A stretch of DNA of 64,000 nt from Porticoccaceae bacterium (GTDB lineage: Bacteria > Pseudomonadota > Gammaproteobacteria > Pseudomonadales > Porticoccaceae), in assembly GCA_026005035.1 (NCBI GenBank), contig BPKH01000007.1:124001-188000 (forward strand). Direction: 5' to 3'. Position 1 is the stretch's first letter. Each line of letters begins with the position of its first letter. A program made the position numbers and the translations under genes. Positions 9,323 to 18,717 of this stretch are shown here, one piece after another. The notes beneath the pieces are model-generated. The model was not told the DNA's origin. It searched no databases and worked only from the letters and a program-made list of their open reading frames with translations.

Positions 9323-9508
9323 ATGCGCGCGCCGGGGCTGATCGCGGTGGGGCTCGCGGGGCTTTTGGGCTGCACCCCAACGGTGCGGGTGGCGCCGCCC
9401 GAGGAGCCCATCACCATCAATCTCAACGTCAAGATCGATCACGAGATCCGAGTGCGCGTGGAGCGGGAGCTGGACGGCCTGTTCAGCGAGGACAGTCCCC
9501 TGTTCTGA
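9323..9508 (+). CDS. ynbE: YnbE-like outer-membrane lipoprotein
   Basis: A 61-residue lipoprotein: short signal peptide with a lipobox ending LLGC (acylated Cys17), then EEPITINLNVKIDHEIRVR, the conserved YnbE core. In E. coli YnbE multimerises and joins the C-terminus of YdbH by beta-strand augmentation to complete a bridge across the periplasm. It sits 17 bp after ydbH and 18 bp before ydbL. A gene this short would often be missed; order and motif make it convincing. Confidence 0.9.
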   Translation: MRAPGLIAVGLAGLLGCTPTVRVAPPEEPITINLNVKIDHEIRVRVERELDGLFSEDSPLF

Positions 9509-9526
9509 AAGGGCGTGGAGGTGTGT

Positions 9527-9850
9527 ATGGAGCGGGTGAAGCGGCCCTGGTGGGCGGCGGTGCTGTTGGCGGTCGCCCTCGGCGCGGGGGCGCTGGATCT
9601 GGACGAGGCCAAGCGGGAGGGCCTGGTGGGGGAAACCGACAGCGGTTACCTGGCGGCGCGGGTGGAGCGGCCCGAAGTGGCCGCCCTGGTGGCGGAGATC
9701 AACGCCGAGCGGCGGCGGGAGTACGAGCGCATTGCCCGGGAGAACGGCATTTCCCTGGCGGCGGTGGAGCAGCTGGCGGCGCGCAAGGCCATCGAGCGCA
9801 CCCCGGCCGGGCACTACGTCCGGATCGGCGGCCAGTGGCGGCGCAAGTGA
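9527..9850 (+). CDS. ydbL: YdbL family periplasmic protein
   Basis: A 107-residue DUF1318/YdbL protein with a signal peptide (residues ~1-25, ending near GAGALDLDEAK) and the family core GLVGETDSGYLAAR...INAERRREYERIA. YdbL is a periplasmic chaperone-like factor that modulates YnbE multimerisation in E. coli. The ATG is chosen because GGAGG lies six bases upstream; an in-frame GTG at 9515 overlaps that site. Last gene of the ydbH-ynbE-ydbL operon. Confidence 0.9.
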   Translation: MERVKRPWWAAVLLAVALGAGALDLDEAKREGLVGETDSGYLAARVERPEVAALVAEINAERRREYERIARENGISLAAVEQLAARKAIERTPAGHYVRIGGQWRRK

Positions 9851-9853
9851 CCC

Positions 9854-10510
9854 TCAGGCGGAGGTGTGCAGGCCGCACTCCCGCCCGTCGTACACCTTGG
9901 TGGGGTCCAGATAGTGGCGGCAGCTGGGCAGCTCGTGGCGGGCCACGTAGTCGGCCAGCTGCTCGTCGCTCCAGTAGAACAGGGGCGCCACCCGCAAAAG
10001 GCCGCGGCTGTCCAGGGAGACGATGTCGAGTGTCTTGCGAAAATCGGTCTCCTGGCGGCGGATGCCGGTGATCCACACCTGCCCGCCCAACTCGCGGACG
10101 GCGCGCTCGAAGGGCTCCAGCTTCACCTGGCGGGTGAATTCCCGATGCAGCGCTTCGTCGTCGTCGGGATGGGGGATGCCGCCCATCAGCGCGTTGCGCC
10201 GCTCGGCGGTCATCTGGGGGATGTAGATCCGGTAGTCGAGGGGGATGAGCTGCATGATCTTCTCGGCGGTCCGGTAGGCGTCCGGCAGGTTGTACCCGGT
10301 GTCCACCCAGATCACCGGCACCTGGGGGGCGGTCCGGTGGAGGATGTGGAGCAGGGCCGCCGAGTAGGGGGCGAAACTGGTGGAGGCGAAGACCTTGAGC
10401 CCGAGCCCCAGGGCCCAGCGGATGATCTCCTCCGGCGAGCGATCGCGCAGCTCGGCGTTGAAGCGCGCCAGGTCCTCGGTCCCGAAGGGCAGCTTGACGG
10501 CGTCGTTCAT
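9854..10510 (-). CDS. cysH: Phosphoadenylyl-sulfate (PAPS) reductase family protein
   Basis: A 218-residue assimilatory sulfonucleotide reductase. Visible are the nucleotide-loop region SFAPYSAALLH, WVDTGYNLPDAYR, and the C-terminal catalytic ECGLH with Cys212 close to the end. The CC...CxxC pairs that bind the iron-sulfur cluster in APS reductases are absent, so a PAPS-type, thioredoxin/glutaredoxin-dependent enzyme is expected. Its ATG overlaps the stop of the cysteine synthase gene (ATGA), so sulfate reduction and cysteine formation are translationally coupled. Confidence 0.9.
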   Translation of the reverse strand: MNDAVKLPFGTEDLARFNAELRDRSPEEIIRWALGLGLKVFASTSFAPYSAALLHILHRTAPQVPVIWVDTGYNLPDAYRTAEKIMQLIPLDYRIYIPQMTAERRNALMGGIPHPDDDEALHREFTRQVKLEPFERAVRELGGQVWITGIRRQETDFRKTLDIVSLDSRGLLRVAPLFYWSDEQLADYVARHELPSCRHYLDPTKVYDGRECGLHTSA

Positions 10511-11517
10511 GGGGCCTGGTGGGCGAGCCAAGGGGGCACTGGCAGGCCCTTGCGGGCGAGCAGCGCCGGGTTGAACAGGGTGCTGCGGTAGCGGTGGCCG
10601 TAGTCGCACAGGACGGTGACCACCACGTGACCGGGTCCCAGGTCCCGGGCCAGGCGGACGGCGCCGGCGACGTTGACGCCGGAGGAGCCGCCCACGCACA
10701 GCCCCTCTTCCTTGAGGAGATCGAACACCCAGGGGATCGATTCGCTGTCGGGGATGGAGTAGGCCAGGTCCACCCGCGCGTGGCGGTAGTTTTCGGTGAG
10801 CAGGCTGATGCCGATCCCCTCGGTGATGGAGCTACCCTGGGCTTCGAGCCGCCCGGTGGTGTGGTAACTGTACAGGGCCGACCCCTCGGGGTCGGCGAGG
10901 GCCACCTTCACCCCCGGATGGCGCTCCTTGAGGAAATTGCTCACCCCCGCCAGGGTGCCGCCGGTGCCCACGGCGCATGCGAAGCCGTCGATGCGCCCGC
11001 CGGTCTGCTCCCAGATTTCGCGGCCGGTGGTCTCGTAGTGGATGCGCATGTTGGCCAGGTTGTCGAACTGGCGTGCGAAGACGGCGCCGCGGGGGTCGCT
11101 GCGCGCCAGCTCCTCGGCGCGCCGCTTGGCGGTGTGGACGTAGTGGTTGGGGTCGTCGTAGCTCGCCTTGGGCACGAGCACCACCTCGGCGCCGTACATC
11201 TCCAAGAGCTCGATCTTCTCGCGGCTCTGGGTGTTGGGCATCACCACCAGGCTGCGGTAGCCGAGGGCGTTGGCGATCATGGCGATGCCGATGCCGGTGT
11301 TGCCGGCGGTGCCCTCGACGATCACGCCGCCGGGGCGCAGTTCGCCGCGGGCCTCGGCGTCGCGGATGATCCCGAGGGCGGTGCGGTCCTTCACCGAACC
11401 TCCCGGGTTGAGGAACTCGCACTTGCCCAGGATCTCGCAGCCGGTCGCCTCCGAGGCGCGGCGCAGGCGCACCAGGGGAGTGTTGCCGATCAGCTCGATG
11501 ACGTCCTTGCGGATCAC
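10507..11517 (-). CDS. cysK: Cysteine synthase (O-acetylserine sulfhydrylase)
   Basis: A 336-residue PLP enzyme starting RKDVIELIGNTPLVRL. K43 in GGSVKDRTALG is the Schiff-base lysine, EGTAGNTGIGIA the substrate loop and GTGGTLAG the phosphate-binding loop. It makes cysteine from O-acetylserine and sulfide. The CysK versus CysM-like subgroup is not certain; cystathionine-beta-synthase-like relatives are the alternative. The GTG start has GGAG six bases upstream. First gene of a two-gene unit with cysH; a TACAAT element lies at 11553-11558 on the minus strand. Confidence 0.88.
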   Translation of the reverse strand: MIRKDVIELIGNTPLVRLRRASEATGCEILGKCEFLNPGGSVKDRTALGIIRDAEARGELRPGGVIVEGTAGNTGIGIAMIANALGYRSLVVMPNTQSREKIELLEMYGAEVVLVPKASYDDPNHYVHTAKRRAEELARSDPRGAVFARQFDNLANMRIHYETTGREIWEQTGGRIDGFACAVGTGGTLAGVSNFLKERHPGVKVALADPEGSALYSYHTTGRLEAQGSSITEGIGISLLTENYRHARVDLAYSIPDSESIPWVFDLLKEEGLCVGGSSGVNVAGAVRLARDLGPGHVVVTVLCDYGHRYRSTLFNPALLARKGLPVPPWLAHQAP

Positions 11518-11552
11518 CGCCGACTCCGCCCTCTGCGGGCCCGGGAGGGCGC

Positions 11553-11617
11553 ATTGTACAGGCCGCGCGGCGGGGGCGTAAGGAGCGCCTTGGATCGATT
11601 GGGAAAAAGGATATAAC
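11553..11617. promoter_or_regulatory. Divergent promoters between cysK and the RNA methyltransferase
   Basis: On the plus strand TTGGAT (11590-11595) and TATAAC (11612-11617) are separated by 16 bp, a plausible sigma-70 promoter for the methyltransferase. On the minus strand TACAAT (11558 down to 11553) stands 36 bp before the cysK GTG. Assigned by eye. Confidence 0.5.
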
Positions 11618-11661
11618 CGCTCGCGCGCGCTACCATGGCGCCCCGGGCGAGGCGGTTCCCC

Positions 11662-12775
11662 ATGGGCGAGCAATTCGAAGGCAGGGTGCGCGATCTGGCG
11701 GCCAGCGGCGAAGGGGTAGTGGTCCACCCCGACGGGCGGGTGCTGTTCGCGCCCGGCGCGTGGGTGGGGGAGGTGGGGATCTTCGCCCCGGCGGGCGGGC
11801 GCAGGGCCCGCCTCGTGCGCCTCGTCGAGCCGTCGGCGGCGCGCCTTGCGCCGCCCTGTCCCCACCACGGCTTCGCCCCGGGGCGCTGCGGCGGCTGTCC
11901 CTGGCAGTTCGCCGCGCCCACCGCCCAGCTCGCCCAGAAGGAGCGCCGCGTGCGCCGCGCCCTCGAGGGGCTGGCGGCGCACGGGGGCCCTCCGGCCCGC
12001 GCGGCCGGCGCCCGCTCCCTTCGGCTGGCGCAACCGGGCGCGACTGCGCAGCGACGGGCGCCAGATCGGCTTTCTCTCCTGGCGCTCCCGGGTGCTCGCG
12101 CCGATCCGCGATTGCCCGGTGCTGACCGCTCCCAACCGCGCCACCCTGGCCGCCCTCCGGGCGCGCCTTCCCGAGCCCGCCTGGCGGCCCAGGGGCGCTC
12201 GCCTCACCGTGCTCGCCATCGACGACCGCACCCCCGGGCAGGTGGTGGTGGACGGCGCGGTGCCCTTTCGCCAGGGCAACGACGCCCAGAACGAGGCCCT
12301 CAAGGCCTGGCTCGCCCAACAGCTCGCAAACGATCCGCCCGCCTTCGCCCTGGAGCTGTTCGCCGGCGCCGGCAACCTCACCGAGGTGCTCGCCGCGGCG
12401 GGCGTGGCGCGGGTGATGGCGGTGGAGGGCGACGCGGCGGCCTGCAGCGCCCTGGGCGCGCGGCGCCTTCCCGGCGTGGAGGTGGTGTGCGCGGACCTGC
12501 GCGACTCGGCACGGCTGCGGGCGCTGGCGCGAAGCGCCGGCGAGGCCGAACTGCTGCTCCTCGACCCCCCCCGGGACGGCTTTCGGGCGCTGCCCGCGCT
12601 GCTCGCGGCGCTGCCCCGTCTCGCTCGGATCCTCTACGTCTCCTGCGATCTCGCCACCTTCGCCCGCGATGCGGCGGGGGCGGTGGCGCAGGGATTCGCG
12701 CTGCGGGTGGTCCAGCCCTTCGATTTCTTTCCCCACACCCCCCACATCGAGCTCGCCGCCCTCTTCGAGCGGTGA
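11662..12775 (+). CDS. RNA (uracil-5-)-methyltransferase, RlmD/TrmA family, frameshifted
   Basis: Two overlapping frames make one protein of about 370 residues. The N-terminal part has a TRAM-like RNA-binding domain (GEGVVV...FAPGAWVGEV) and the cluster cysteines CPHHGFAPGRCGGC. The C-terminal part has SAM motif LELFAGAGNLTEVL, LLLDPPRDG, and the catalytic cysteine in YVSCDLATFARD. The frame changes at the G run 11983-11987, where one extra G turns HGALRP into a wrong frame. It modifies uridine in rRNA or tRNA; which base is not determined. The ATG at 11662 has GAGG upstream; 11635 is an in-frame alternative. Confidence 0.82.
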
Positions 12776-12834
12776 TGCGCGCGGCGCGGAAAACCGGTAA
12801 GCTTCGCCCCCGCAGCGAGCGGGGAGCGCTCTCC

Positions 12835-13092
12835 ATGTCCGAGTCCGAGTTCGTTGTCTACGGTCGTCCCGGTTGCGGCTATTGCACCGCAGCGGTGCGC
12901 CTGCTGCAGGCGAAAGGCTACCCCGTCACCTACGTGGACATGGCGGCCGAGGGGATCTCCCCGGCCGAACTGGCCGCGCGCCTGGGGCGCCCGGTGCGCA
13001 CCGTGCCGCAGATCCTCCACGGCGACGTCTACGTGGGCGGCTACACTGAGCTCGTCCCCTACCTGGCGCGCCTCGAGGCGCAGGCCGTCTAA
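12835..13092 (+). CDS. Glutaredoxin
   Basis: An 85-residue dithiol glutaredoxin. The active site is C14-G-Y-C17 (CPYC in the classical form), followed by TVPQILHGDVYVGGY, the cis-proline and glutathione-binding stretch. It reduces disulfides with glutathione and could supply electrons to the PAPS reductase 2.3 kb away. It follows the methyltransferase by 59 bp. Its TAA interlocks with the TAG of the convergent thioesterase at 13089-13092. Confidence 0.92.
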   Translation: MSESEFVVYGRPGCGYCTAAVRLLQAKGYPVTYVDMAAEGISPAELAARLGRPVRTVPQILHGDVYVGGYTELVPYLARLEAQAV

Positions 13093-13484
13093 GAATCCGG
13101 CAGCGGCCGGGTGCGCCCGTCGGCGCCCAGGGCCACGTACCAGAAGTGGCCCTCGGACACCTTGGCCGGCTCCGCCAGGCCCTCGTGGTCGATCCACACC
13201 TCCACGCCCACCTGCAGCGAAGTGCGGCCGGTTTCCAAGAGTTCGGCGTGGAAACGCACCAGGGCGCCCAGCGGGATCGGCCGCATGAACCCCATCCCCC
13301 CCACCGCCACCGTGGCCACCCGGCCGCGGGCGATGCGCCGCGCCAGCACGGCGCCGGCCAGTTCCATCTGGGCCAACACCCAGCCGCCGGGGATGTCGCC
13401 GAAGTCGTTGGTGTGGCGCGGCAGGGCCACCACCTGGAGGATCGGTTCCCCGGCTGGGGGCGCGGTTTCGTGGATGGAGGTCAC
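13089..13484 (-). CDS. Acyl-CoA thioesterase, YciA-like hotdog fold
   Basis: A 131-residue single hotdog domain. NDFGDIPGGWVLAQMELAG matches the YciA/BACH signature (GDIFGGWVMSQMD), with the acidic residue in the equivalent helix. It probably hydrolyses acyl-CoA esters in the cytoplasm; chain-length preference is unknown. GTG start with a GAGG-type site overlapping the end of the TRAP permease gene, nine bases away, so it may be read from the TRAP transcript. Confidence 0.85.
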   Translation of the reverse strand: MTSIHETAPPAGEPILQVVALPRHTNDFGDIPGGWVLAQMELAGAVLARRIARGRVATVAVGGMGFMRPIPLGALVRFHAELLETGRTSLQVGVEVWIDHEGLAEPAKVSEGHFWYVALGADGRTRPLPDS

Positions 13485-13493
13485 TTGGTTGCC

Positions 13494-14858
13494 TCAGGAG
13501 AGCAGCAGGTCGGGAAGCCAGGTGGCGAGCGCGGGCCACAGGGCGAGGATGGCGAGCAGGGCGAGTTGGATGGCCACGAAGGGGATCACACCGCGGTAGA
13601 TGGCGGCAGTGGCGAGCTCCGGCGGCGCCACCCCCCGCAGGTAGAAGAGGGCAAAGCCAAAAGGCGGCGTGAGGAACGAGGTCTGCAGGTTCACCGCCAG
13701 CATCACCCCGAGCCAGACCGGATCCAGTCCCATGGCGAGCAGCACCGGGCCGACGATGGGCACCACCACGAACGTGATCTCGATGAAGTCGAGGATGAAG
13801 CCGAGCAGGAAGACGGCGAGCATCACCACCGCCACCGCCCCGGCCGCTCCCCCCGGCAGGCCGGTGAGGAGCTCCGCCACCAGCTCCTCGCCCCCCAGGC
13901 CGCGGAAGACCAGCGAAAACACCGCCGCTCCCACCAGGATCATGAACACCATGGCGGTCACCTCGAGGGTGGACTCGGCCACCTCCCGCAGGCGGCGCAG
14001 GCTGAGCTCCCCCTTGATCGCCGCCAACAGGGTGGCGCCCAGGGCGCCGACGCCGGCGGCCTCGGTGGGGGTGGCGGCGCCGGCGATGATGGAGCCCAGC
14101 ACCGCGGCGATGAGCACCACCGGGGGCAGCAGGGCGCCCGCCAGCGCCTTCAGGGGCGGGCGGCTGCCCGCCGGCTCGGCGGGGGCCCGCGTGGGAAAGA
14201 GGCGGGCGTAGACCCACAGATAGGCGACGTAGAGGGCCACCAACAGCAAGCCGGGCAGCAGCGCGCCGATGAAGAGGTCGCCGATGGAGACCGTCTCGGG
14301 GCGGAAGATGCCCTGGTTGAGCTGCGCCTGCTGGTAGGCCGCCGACAGGGTGTCGCCGAGCAGCACCAGGGCGATGGAGGGGGGGATGATCTGCCCCAGG
14401 GTGCCGGTGGCGCAGATGGTGCCCGCCGCCAGGGCCGGCGAGTAGCCCTTGCGGAGCATGGTGGGCAGCGACATAAGCCCCATGGTCACCACCGTGGCGC
14501 CGACGATGCCGGTGCTGGCCGCGAGCAGCGCACCCACCAGCACCACCGACAGGCCGAGGCCGCCGCGGAGAGTCCCGCACAGGCGCGCCATGTTCTCCAG
14601 CAGCGCCTCGGCCAGGCGGGTCTTCTCCAGCATCACCCCCATGAACACGAACAGGGGCACCGCGATGAGGGTGGTGTTGGCCATGTTGCCGTAGAGGCGG
14701 TTGGGCAGGGCGTGGAGAAACGCCATGTCGAAGTGGCCGAGGGCGGAGGCGACAAGGGCGAAGAGGAGCGACACGCCGCCCAGGGTGAAGGCCACCGGGT
14801 AGCCGAGCAGCAACGCCGCGCAGACCGCGGCGAAGAGGCCGAGGGCGAGCCATTCCAT
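13494..14858 (-). CDS. dctM: TRAP transporter large permease (DctM family)
   Basis: A 454-residue membrane protein with about 12-13 helices, reading GYPVAFTLGG, FVFMGVMLEKT, GTLGQIIPPSIALVL and LQTSFLTPPFGFALFYLRG, all typical of DctM/YgiK subunits. It forms the sodium-driven channel of a TRAP transporter. Its ATG overlaps the stop of the small-subunit gene (TGATG). No periplasmic DctP binding protein is present next to it. The substrate is unknown; this branch is often annotated for dicarboxylates or mannitol/chloroaromatics. Confidence 0.92.
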   Translation of the reverse strand: MEWLALGLFAAVCAALLLGYPVAFTLGGVSLLFALVASALGHFDMAFLHALPNRLYGNMANTTLIAVPLFVFMGVMLEKTRLAEALLENMARLCGTLRGGLGLSVVLVGALLAASTGIVGATVVTMGLMSLPTMLRKGYSPALAAGTICATGTLGQIIPPSIALVLLGDTLSAAYQQAQLNQGIFRPETVSIGDLFIGALLPGLLLVALYVAYLWVYARLFPTRAPAEPAGSRPPLKALAGALLPPVVLIAAVLGSIIAGAATPTEAAGVGALGATLLAAIKGELSLRRLREVAESTLEVTAMVFMILVGAAVFSLVFRGLGGEELVAELLTGLPGGAAGAVAVVMLAVFLLGFILDFIEITFVVVPIVGPVLLAMGLDPVWLGVMLAVNLQTSFLTPPFGFALFYLRGVAPPELATAAIYRGVIPFVAIQLALLAILALWPALATWLPDLLLS

Positions 14859-15409
14859 CAGAGGGGCTCCACCTTCTCGGCGCTCGGCGACCCGCCCGCG
14901 CCGGCCAGGAAGAGCAGGTTCTTGAGGAGTTCGGCGATCCCCTGGAGGGCGAGCAGAGCCGGCATGGCGATGAGCAACCCCTTGAGCAGCCAAACGTAGG
15001 GCAGGCCCCCCGCCTCGGTGGACGCCTCGCGGATCGCCCAACTGGCCGCCACGTAGGGCCAGCTGGTGGCGAGGATCAGGGCGCACAGCGGCAGCAGCAG
15101 GAAGGCCGTCCCACAGGCGTCCACCAGGGCGCGGGCGCGGGGAGAAAAGCGCCGGTAGAGGATGTCGACCCGCACGTGGCCGCCCCGCTTGAGGGTGACC
15201 GCCATGGCCAGCATGAAGAGGGTGGCGTGGAGGTAGGTCATCCCCTCTTGCAGGGCGATGGAACCCTGGCCCACGCCGTAGCGCAGCAGCACCACCGCAC
15301 AGGTGTCCAGCACCAGCAGAACGGCGAGCCAGGCCACCGCCCGGCCCACCGCTTCGCTGAAGGCGTCGATCCCCCTGGCCACCCGCGCGAGGGTCGGGAC
15401 GAGGTTCAT
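14858..15409 (-). CDS. dctQ: TRAP transporter small permease (DctQ family)
   Basis: A 183-residue protein with four hydrophobic segments and the family motif SIALQEGMTYLHATLFMLAM after helix 2. It pairs with the large permease immediately downstream. The upstream minus-strand sequence has TATAATGGCGGCC (-10 at 15443 down to 15438), a likely promoter for the two permeases. Confidence 0.9.
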   Translation of the reverse strand: MNLVPTLARVARGIDAFSEAVGRAVAWLAVLLVLDTCAVVLLRYGVGQGSIALQEGMTYLHATLFMLAMAVTLKRGGHVRVDILYRRFSPRARALVDACGTAFLLLPLCALILATSWPYVAASWAIREASTEAGGLPYVWLLKGLLIAMPALLALQGIAELLKNLLFLAGAGGSPSAEKVEPL

Positions 15410-15567
15410 GGCCCCCCCTGCCTCGAGAGTGGCCGCCATTATAGAGGGATTCGCTCCCCGTGCCACGGGCGAGGCGCGTGCTAAGATCGGCCCCCGCCGG
15501 GGGGTGGACGCCGCTGGGTGCCAGGTCGCCCCCCGGACGAGAAGGCGCACCGCGCCGGGAGATCGCC

Positions 15568-16170
15568 GTGGACAAGCCCTATTCGCCCGCGTGCGAGCGC
15601 AACCGCGAGCCGATCCTCGCGGTGCTGCGCCGGGCGTTCGCGCGCACGACGCGGGTGCTCGAGATCGGCTCGGGGACGGGCCAGCACGCCGTCTACTTCG
15701 CCCCCGCCCTGCCCCACCTGGTCTGGCAGCCCAGCGACCTGCCCGAGCGCCTTGCGGGCATTCGCGCCTGGCTGGCGGCCCACCCCGCCGCCAACCTGCG
15801 CCCGCCCATCGCTCTCGACGTGGACGGGCCCTGGCCCGCGACTCCCTTCGACGGTTTCTTCAGCGCCAACACCTGCCACATTCTCGCCTGGCCCTCGGTG
15901 GTCAACCTGATCGCCGGCGCCGCCCGGACCGCGGCGCCGGGGGCGGTGCTGTGCCTGTACGGGCCCTTCCGCTACGGCGGGCGCCACACCAGTGGGAGCA
16001 ACGCCCGCTTCGACGCCAGCCTGCGCGCCCAGGCGCCCCACCAGGGGGTGCGGGAGGTGGGGGATCTGATCGCCGTCGCCGCGGCGGCCGGGTTTCTGCT
16101 CGACGCCGACCACGAGATGCCGGCCAACAACCGCCTGCTCGAGTTCCGCCGCCGCCCGCCGCGCGGCTAG
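15568..16170 (+). CDS. DUF938 family SAM-dependent methyltransferase-like protein
   Basis: A 200-residue protein starting DKPYSPACERNREPIL, with SAM motif I LEIGSGTGQHAVYFA and the DUF938 stretch FFSANTCHILAWPSV...YGPFRYGGRHTSGSN. A Rossmann methyltransferase fold is clear; no substrate is known for the family to my knowledge. GTG start with GGGAGA six bases upstream. Its TAG interlocks with the TAG of the convergent sulP gene (CTAG at 16167-16170). Confidence 0.87.
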   Translation: MDKPYSPACERNREPILAVLRRAFARTTRVLEIGSGTGQHAVYFAPALPHLVWQPSDLPERLAGIRAWLAAHPAANLRPPIALDVDGPWPATPFDGFFSANTCHILAWPSVVNLIAGAARTAAPGAVLCLYGPFRYGGRHTSGSNARFDASLRAQAPHQGVREVGDLIAVAAAAGFLLDADHEMPANNRLLEFRRRPPRG

Positions 16171-17877
16171 GCGGCTTCCGCGGCGCGCAGGCGCTCCGCC
16201 TTGGCGATCGCCTCTGCGAGGTTGCGGGCGTAGCTCACCCGCCCCGCCCGCCGCCGGATGCCGGCGCGGCGCAGCTTGAGCACCATGCGCGGTGCCAGGC
16301 CGGCGATCACCAGGCCGATCCGGCGGGATTCGAGGTCCCGGGCGATCGACTCCATGACCAGGATCGCGCTCATGTCCAGCAGATTGACTCCCGACAGGTC
16401 GAGGATCACCACCCGCACGTCGGGGGTGACGTCGGCGAGGGCGCGCAGCGCCTTGCGGGCCGAGGCGAAGAAGAGCGGCCCGTCGATGTCGTAGAGGGCC
16501 AAGCCTGCGGGCAGCTCGCGGTCGTGTGCGGCGCGCTCCACCCGCTGGGCGTTGACCATTCCCACCGTGCGGCGGATGAAGAGCACGGCGGCCAGACCCA
16601 TCCCCACCGCCATCGCCAGTGTCATGTCGAAGAGCACCGTGAGGGCGAAACAGGTGGCCAGGACCACCACGTCGTCCCGCGGTCCCACCCGCAAAAGGCG
16701 CAGGACGTGGGGCACGTCGGCCATGTTCCAGGCCACCACCAAGAGCATGGCCGCCATGGCGGCCATGGGGATGAAGGAGAGGAGGGGCGCCAACCAGAGG
16801 AGGGCGGCGAGAACCACGAGCCCGTGGACCGCCGCCGCCAGCGGCAGGGTGGCGCCGGCGCGGACGCTGGCGGTGGTGCGAGCGATCGCCGCGGTGGCCG
16901 GGATGCCGCCGAAGAAGGGCACCACCAGGTTGCCAAGCCCCTGGCCGACGAGCTCGTCGTCCGGGTTGTGGCGCCGCCCGGTCATGCCGTCGGCGGCCAC
17001 CGCGCACAGCAGGGATTCCAGCGCCCCCAGCACGGCGATGGCGAAGGCGGCGGGCAACAGATCGCGCACCAGGGCGAAACTGAAGCCGAGGGGTGCGCCG
17101 TCGCTGCCCGGCTGTTGCCAGGGCCACTGGAAGGAGGGCGGGAAGGGGGGAATGCCGTTCCGGAAAGCCCGTTCATTTCCCAGCGGTAGCGACTGCCGAG
17201 CGTCTCCACGGCGAAGCCGTCCCACAGCTGGCCGGCGAGCCACGCCCCCGCCGCGGCCAAGAGGAGCGCCACCAGGTGGCCCGGCAGGGGCGAGTGGAGG
17301 CGGGGCCACAGCAACAGGATCGCCAGGGTGACTGCGCCCACCAGGGCCTCGCGCCAGTCGGCCTGGGGCAGGGCGGCGAGGATCGCGGCCAGTTTCTCGG
17401 GGTCTCGGGGTAGTGTCCGTGCAACGTGCCGGTGGCGAGCCCCAGGAAGTCGGGGATCTGCAGAGTGGCGATCACCACCCCGATGCCGGCGGTGAAGCCC
17501 GCCACCACCGGGTGCGGCACCACCTCGATGAGGCGCCCCACCCGCCCGAGGCCGAGGCCGACGAGGATGGCCCCGGCGAGCAGGCCGGCGGTGAGCAGTC
17601 CGCCGAGGCCAAATTGCTCCACCACCGGCAGGAGGACCACCACGAAGGCGGCGGTGGGCCCCGAGACGTTGACCGCTGAACCGGCGGTGAGGGCGATCAC
17701 CACACCGGCGATGGCGGCGGTGTAGAGGCCGTGCTGGGGCGGCGCGCCGGAGGCGATGGCGAGGGCCATGGACAGGGGGATGGCGATGATCCCCACGGTG
17801 AGCCCGGCGAGAAGGTTGGCGGTGAGTTCGGCCCGCCCGGGTCGGGCCGCGAGGGCGGCACGGGTGGCGGCAAACAT
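16167..17877 (-). pseudogene. SulP family anion transporter, disrupted by two frameshifts
   Basis: A SulP/SLC26 permease (N-terminal TM bundle, C-terminal STAS domain with VILDLSGVNLLDMSA) that needs two frame changes to give about 567 residues. One is an exact tandem duplication of TCTCGGGG at 17395-17402 and 17403-17410; removing one copy restores [10 protein letters not shown]. The second lies near 17165-17172, where adding one T on the coding strand rejoins the frames. It would carry sulfate, bicarbonate or another anion across the inner membrane. Either a decaying gene, a slippage-switchable gene, or in part sequencing error. Confidence 0.8.
17395..17410. repeat. 8-bp tandem duplication inside sulP
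   Basis: TCTCGGGG occurs twice in direct succession. Eight bases is not a multiple of three, so the second copy shifts the SulP reading frame. One copy gives an uninterrupted protein through this point. Confidence 0.8.
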
Positions 17878-17958
17878 CGGTCGAGTCCGGGGGGGTGGGC
17901 GAGGGCCCGGGGCGGCGCGAATGGTATCATGGCGGCCCTCCCGGGAGGCGGCGGCGCC

Positions 17959-18717
17959 ATGGAAATTTCTCCTCTCCTCGCCTACTTGCTGCTCGCCGCC
18001 GCCGGTCTCGCCGCCGGCTTCGTCAACACCCTCGCCGGCGGCGGCTCGGTCTTCACCCTGCCGCTCCTCATGCTCCTCGGCCTGCCCGCCGACGTGGCCA
18101 ACGGCACCAACCGGGTGGGCATCCTCCTGCAGTGCCTGTGGGCGGTGCGCGGCTTCGACCGCCGCCGCCTCCTCGACCGACAGGCGGCGGGGGCGGTGCT
18201 CTTGCCCATGGTGGCGGGCAGTGCGGTGGGCGCGGCGGTGGCCTCCGCCATCCCACCCGCCGTGCTCAAGCCGGTGCTCCTCCTCACGGTGCTCGCCATG
18301 ACAGTGGTCACCGTGGTGCGCCCCGGCGCCCTGCCCGCCGAAGGCGAGCGGCCGCGCACCCTGGCGGAGCGCCCGGCGGCCTTGGCTTGGCTGTTCTTCG
18401 CGGGCCTCTACGGCGGCTTCGTCCAGGCGGGGGTGGGGTTCATCCTGATCACCGCCCTGGCAGGGGTCCTGCGCTACGACCTGGTGCGCGCCAACGCCCT
18501 CAAGATGCTCTGCACGCTGGCGATCACCGGCGTTGCCCTGGCGGTGTTCCTGGCCCGGGATCAGGTCCGCTGGTTGCCGGGGATCGCCCTGGGGCTCGGG
18601 TCCATGGTGGGGGTGGCGCTCAGCGTCCGCTTCGCCCTGCGGGCGCGCCAGCGCACCCTGAAGGCGATCCTCCTCGCCATGGCGGCCCTGGTCTGCGGCG
18701 CCGCCCTGATCAAGTGA
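17959..18717 (+). CDS. TauE/SafE family sulfite/organosulfonate exporter-like permease
   Basis: A 252-residue protein with about eight hydrophobic helices in two repeats: [17 protein letters not shown]...[11 protein letters not shown] and the second-half counterpart [16 protein letters not shown]. This is PF01925 (TauE/SafE/YfcA). It is proposed to move sulfur-containing organic anions, which fits the sulfate genes nearby, but the substrate is not proven. A TATCATGGC element sits at 17925-17933. It overlaps the convergent amidotransferase by eight bases. Confidence 0.87.
   Translation: MEISPLLAYLLLAAAGLAAGFVNTLAGGGSVFTLPLLMLLGLPADVANGTNRVGILLQCLWAVRGFDRRRLLDRQAAGAVLLPMVAGSAVGAAVASAIPPAVLKPVLLLTVLAMTVVTVVRPGALPAEGERPRTLAERPAALAWLFFAGLYGGFVQAGVGFILITALAGVLRYDLVRANALKMLCTLAITGVALAVFLARDQVRWLPGIALGLGSMVGVALSVRFALRARQRTLKAILLAMAALVCGAALIK

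Noticed and set aside
9854-10510. APS reductase of dissimilatory or plant type
   Set aside because: No CC...CxxC cluster cysteines; the PAPS reductase form fits better.
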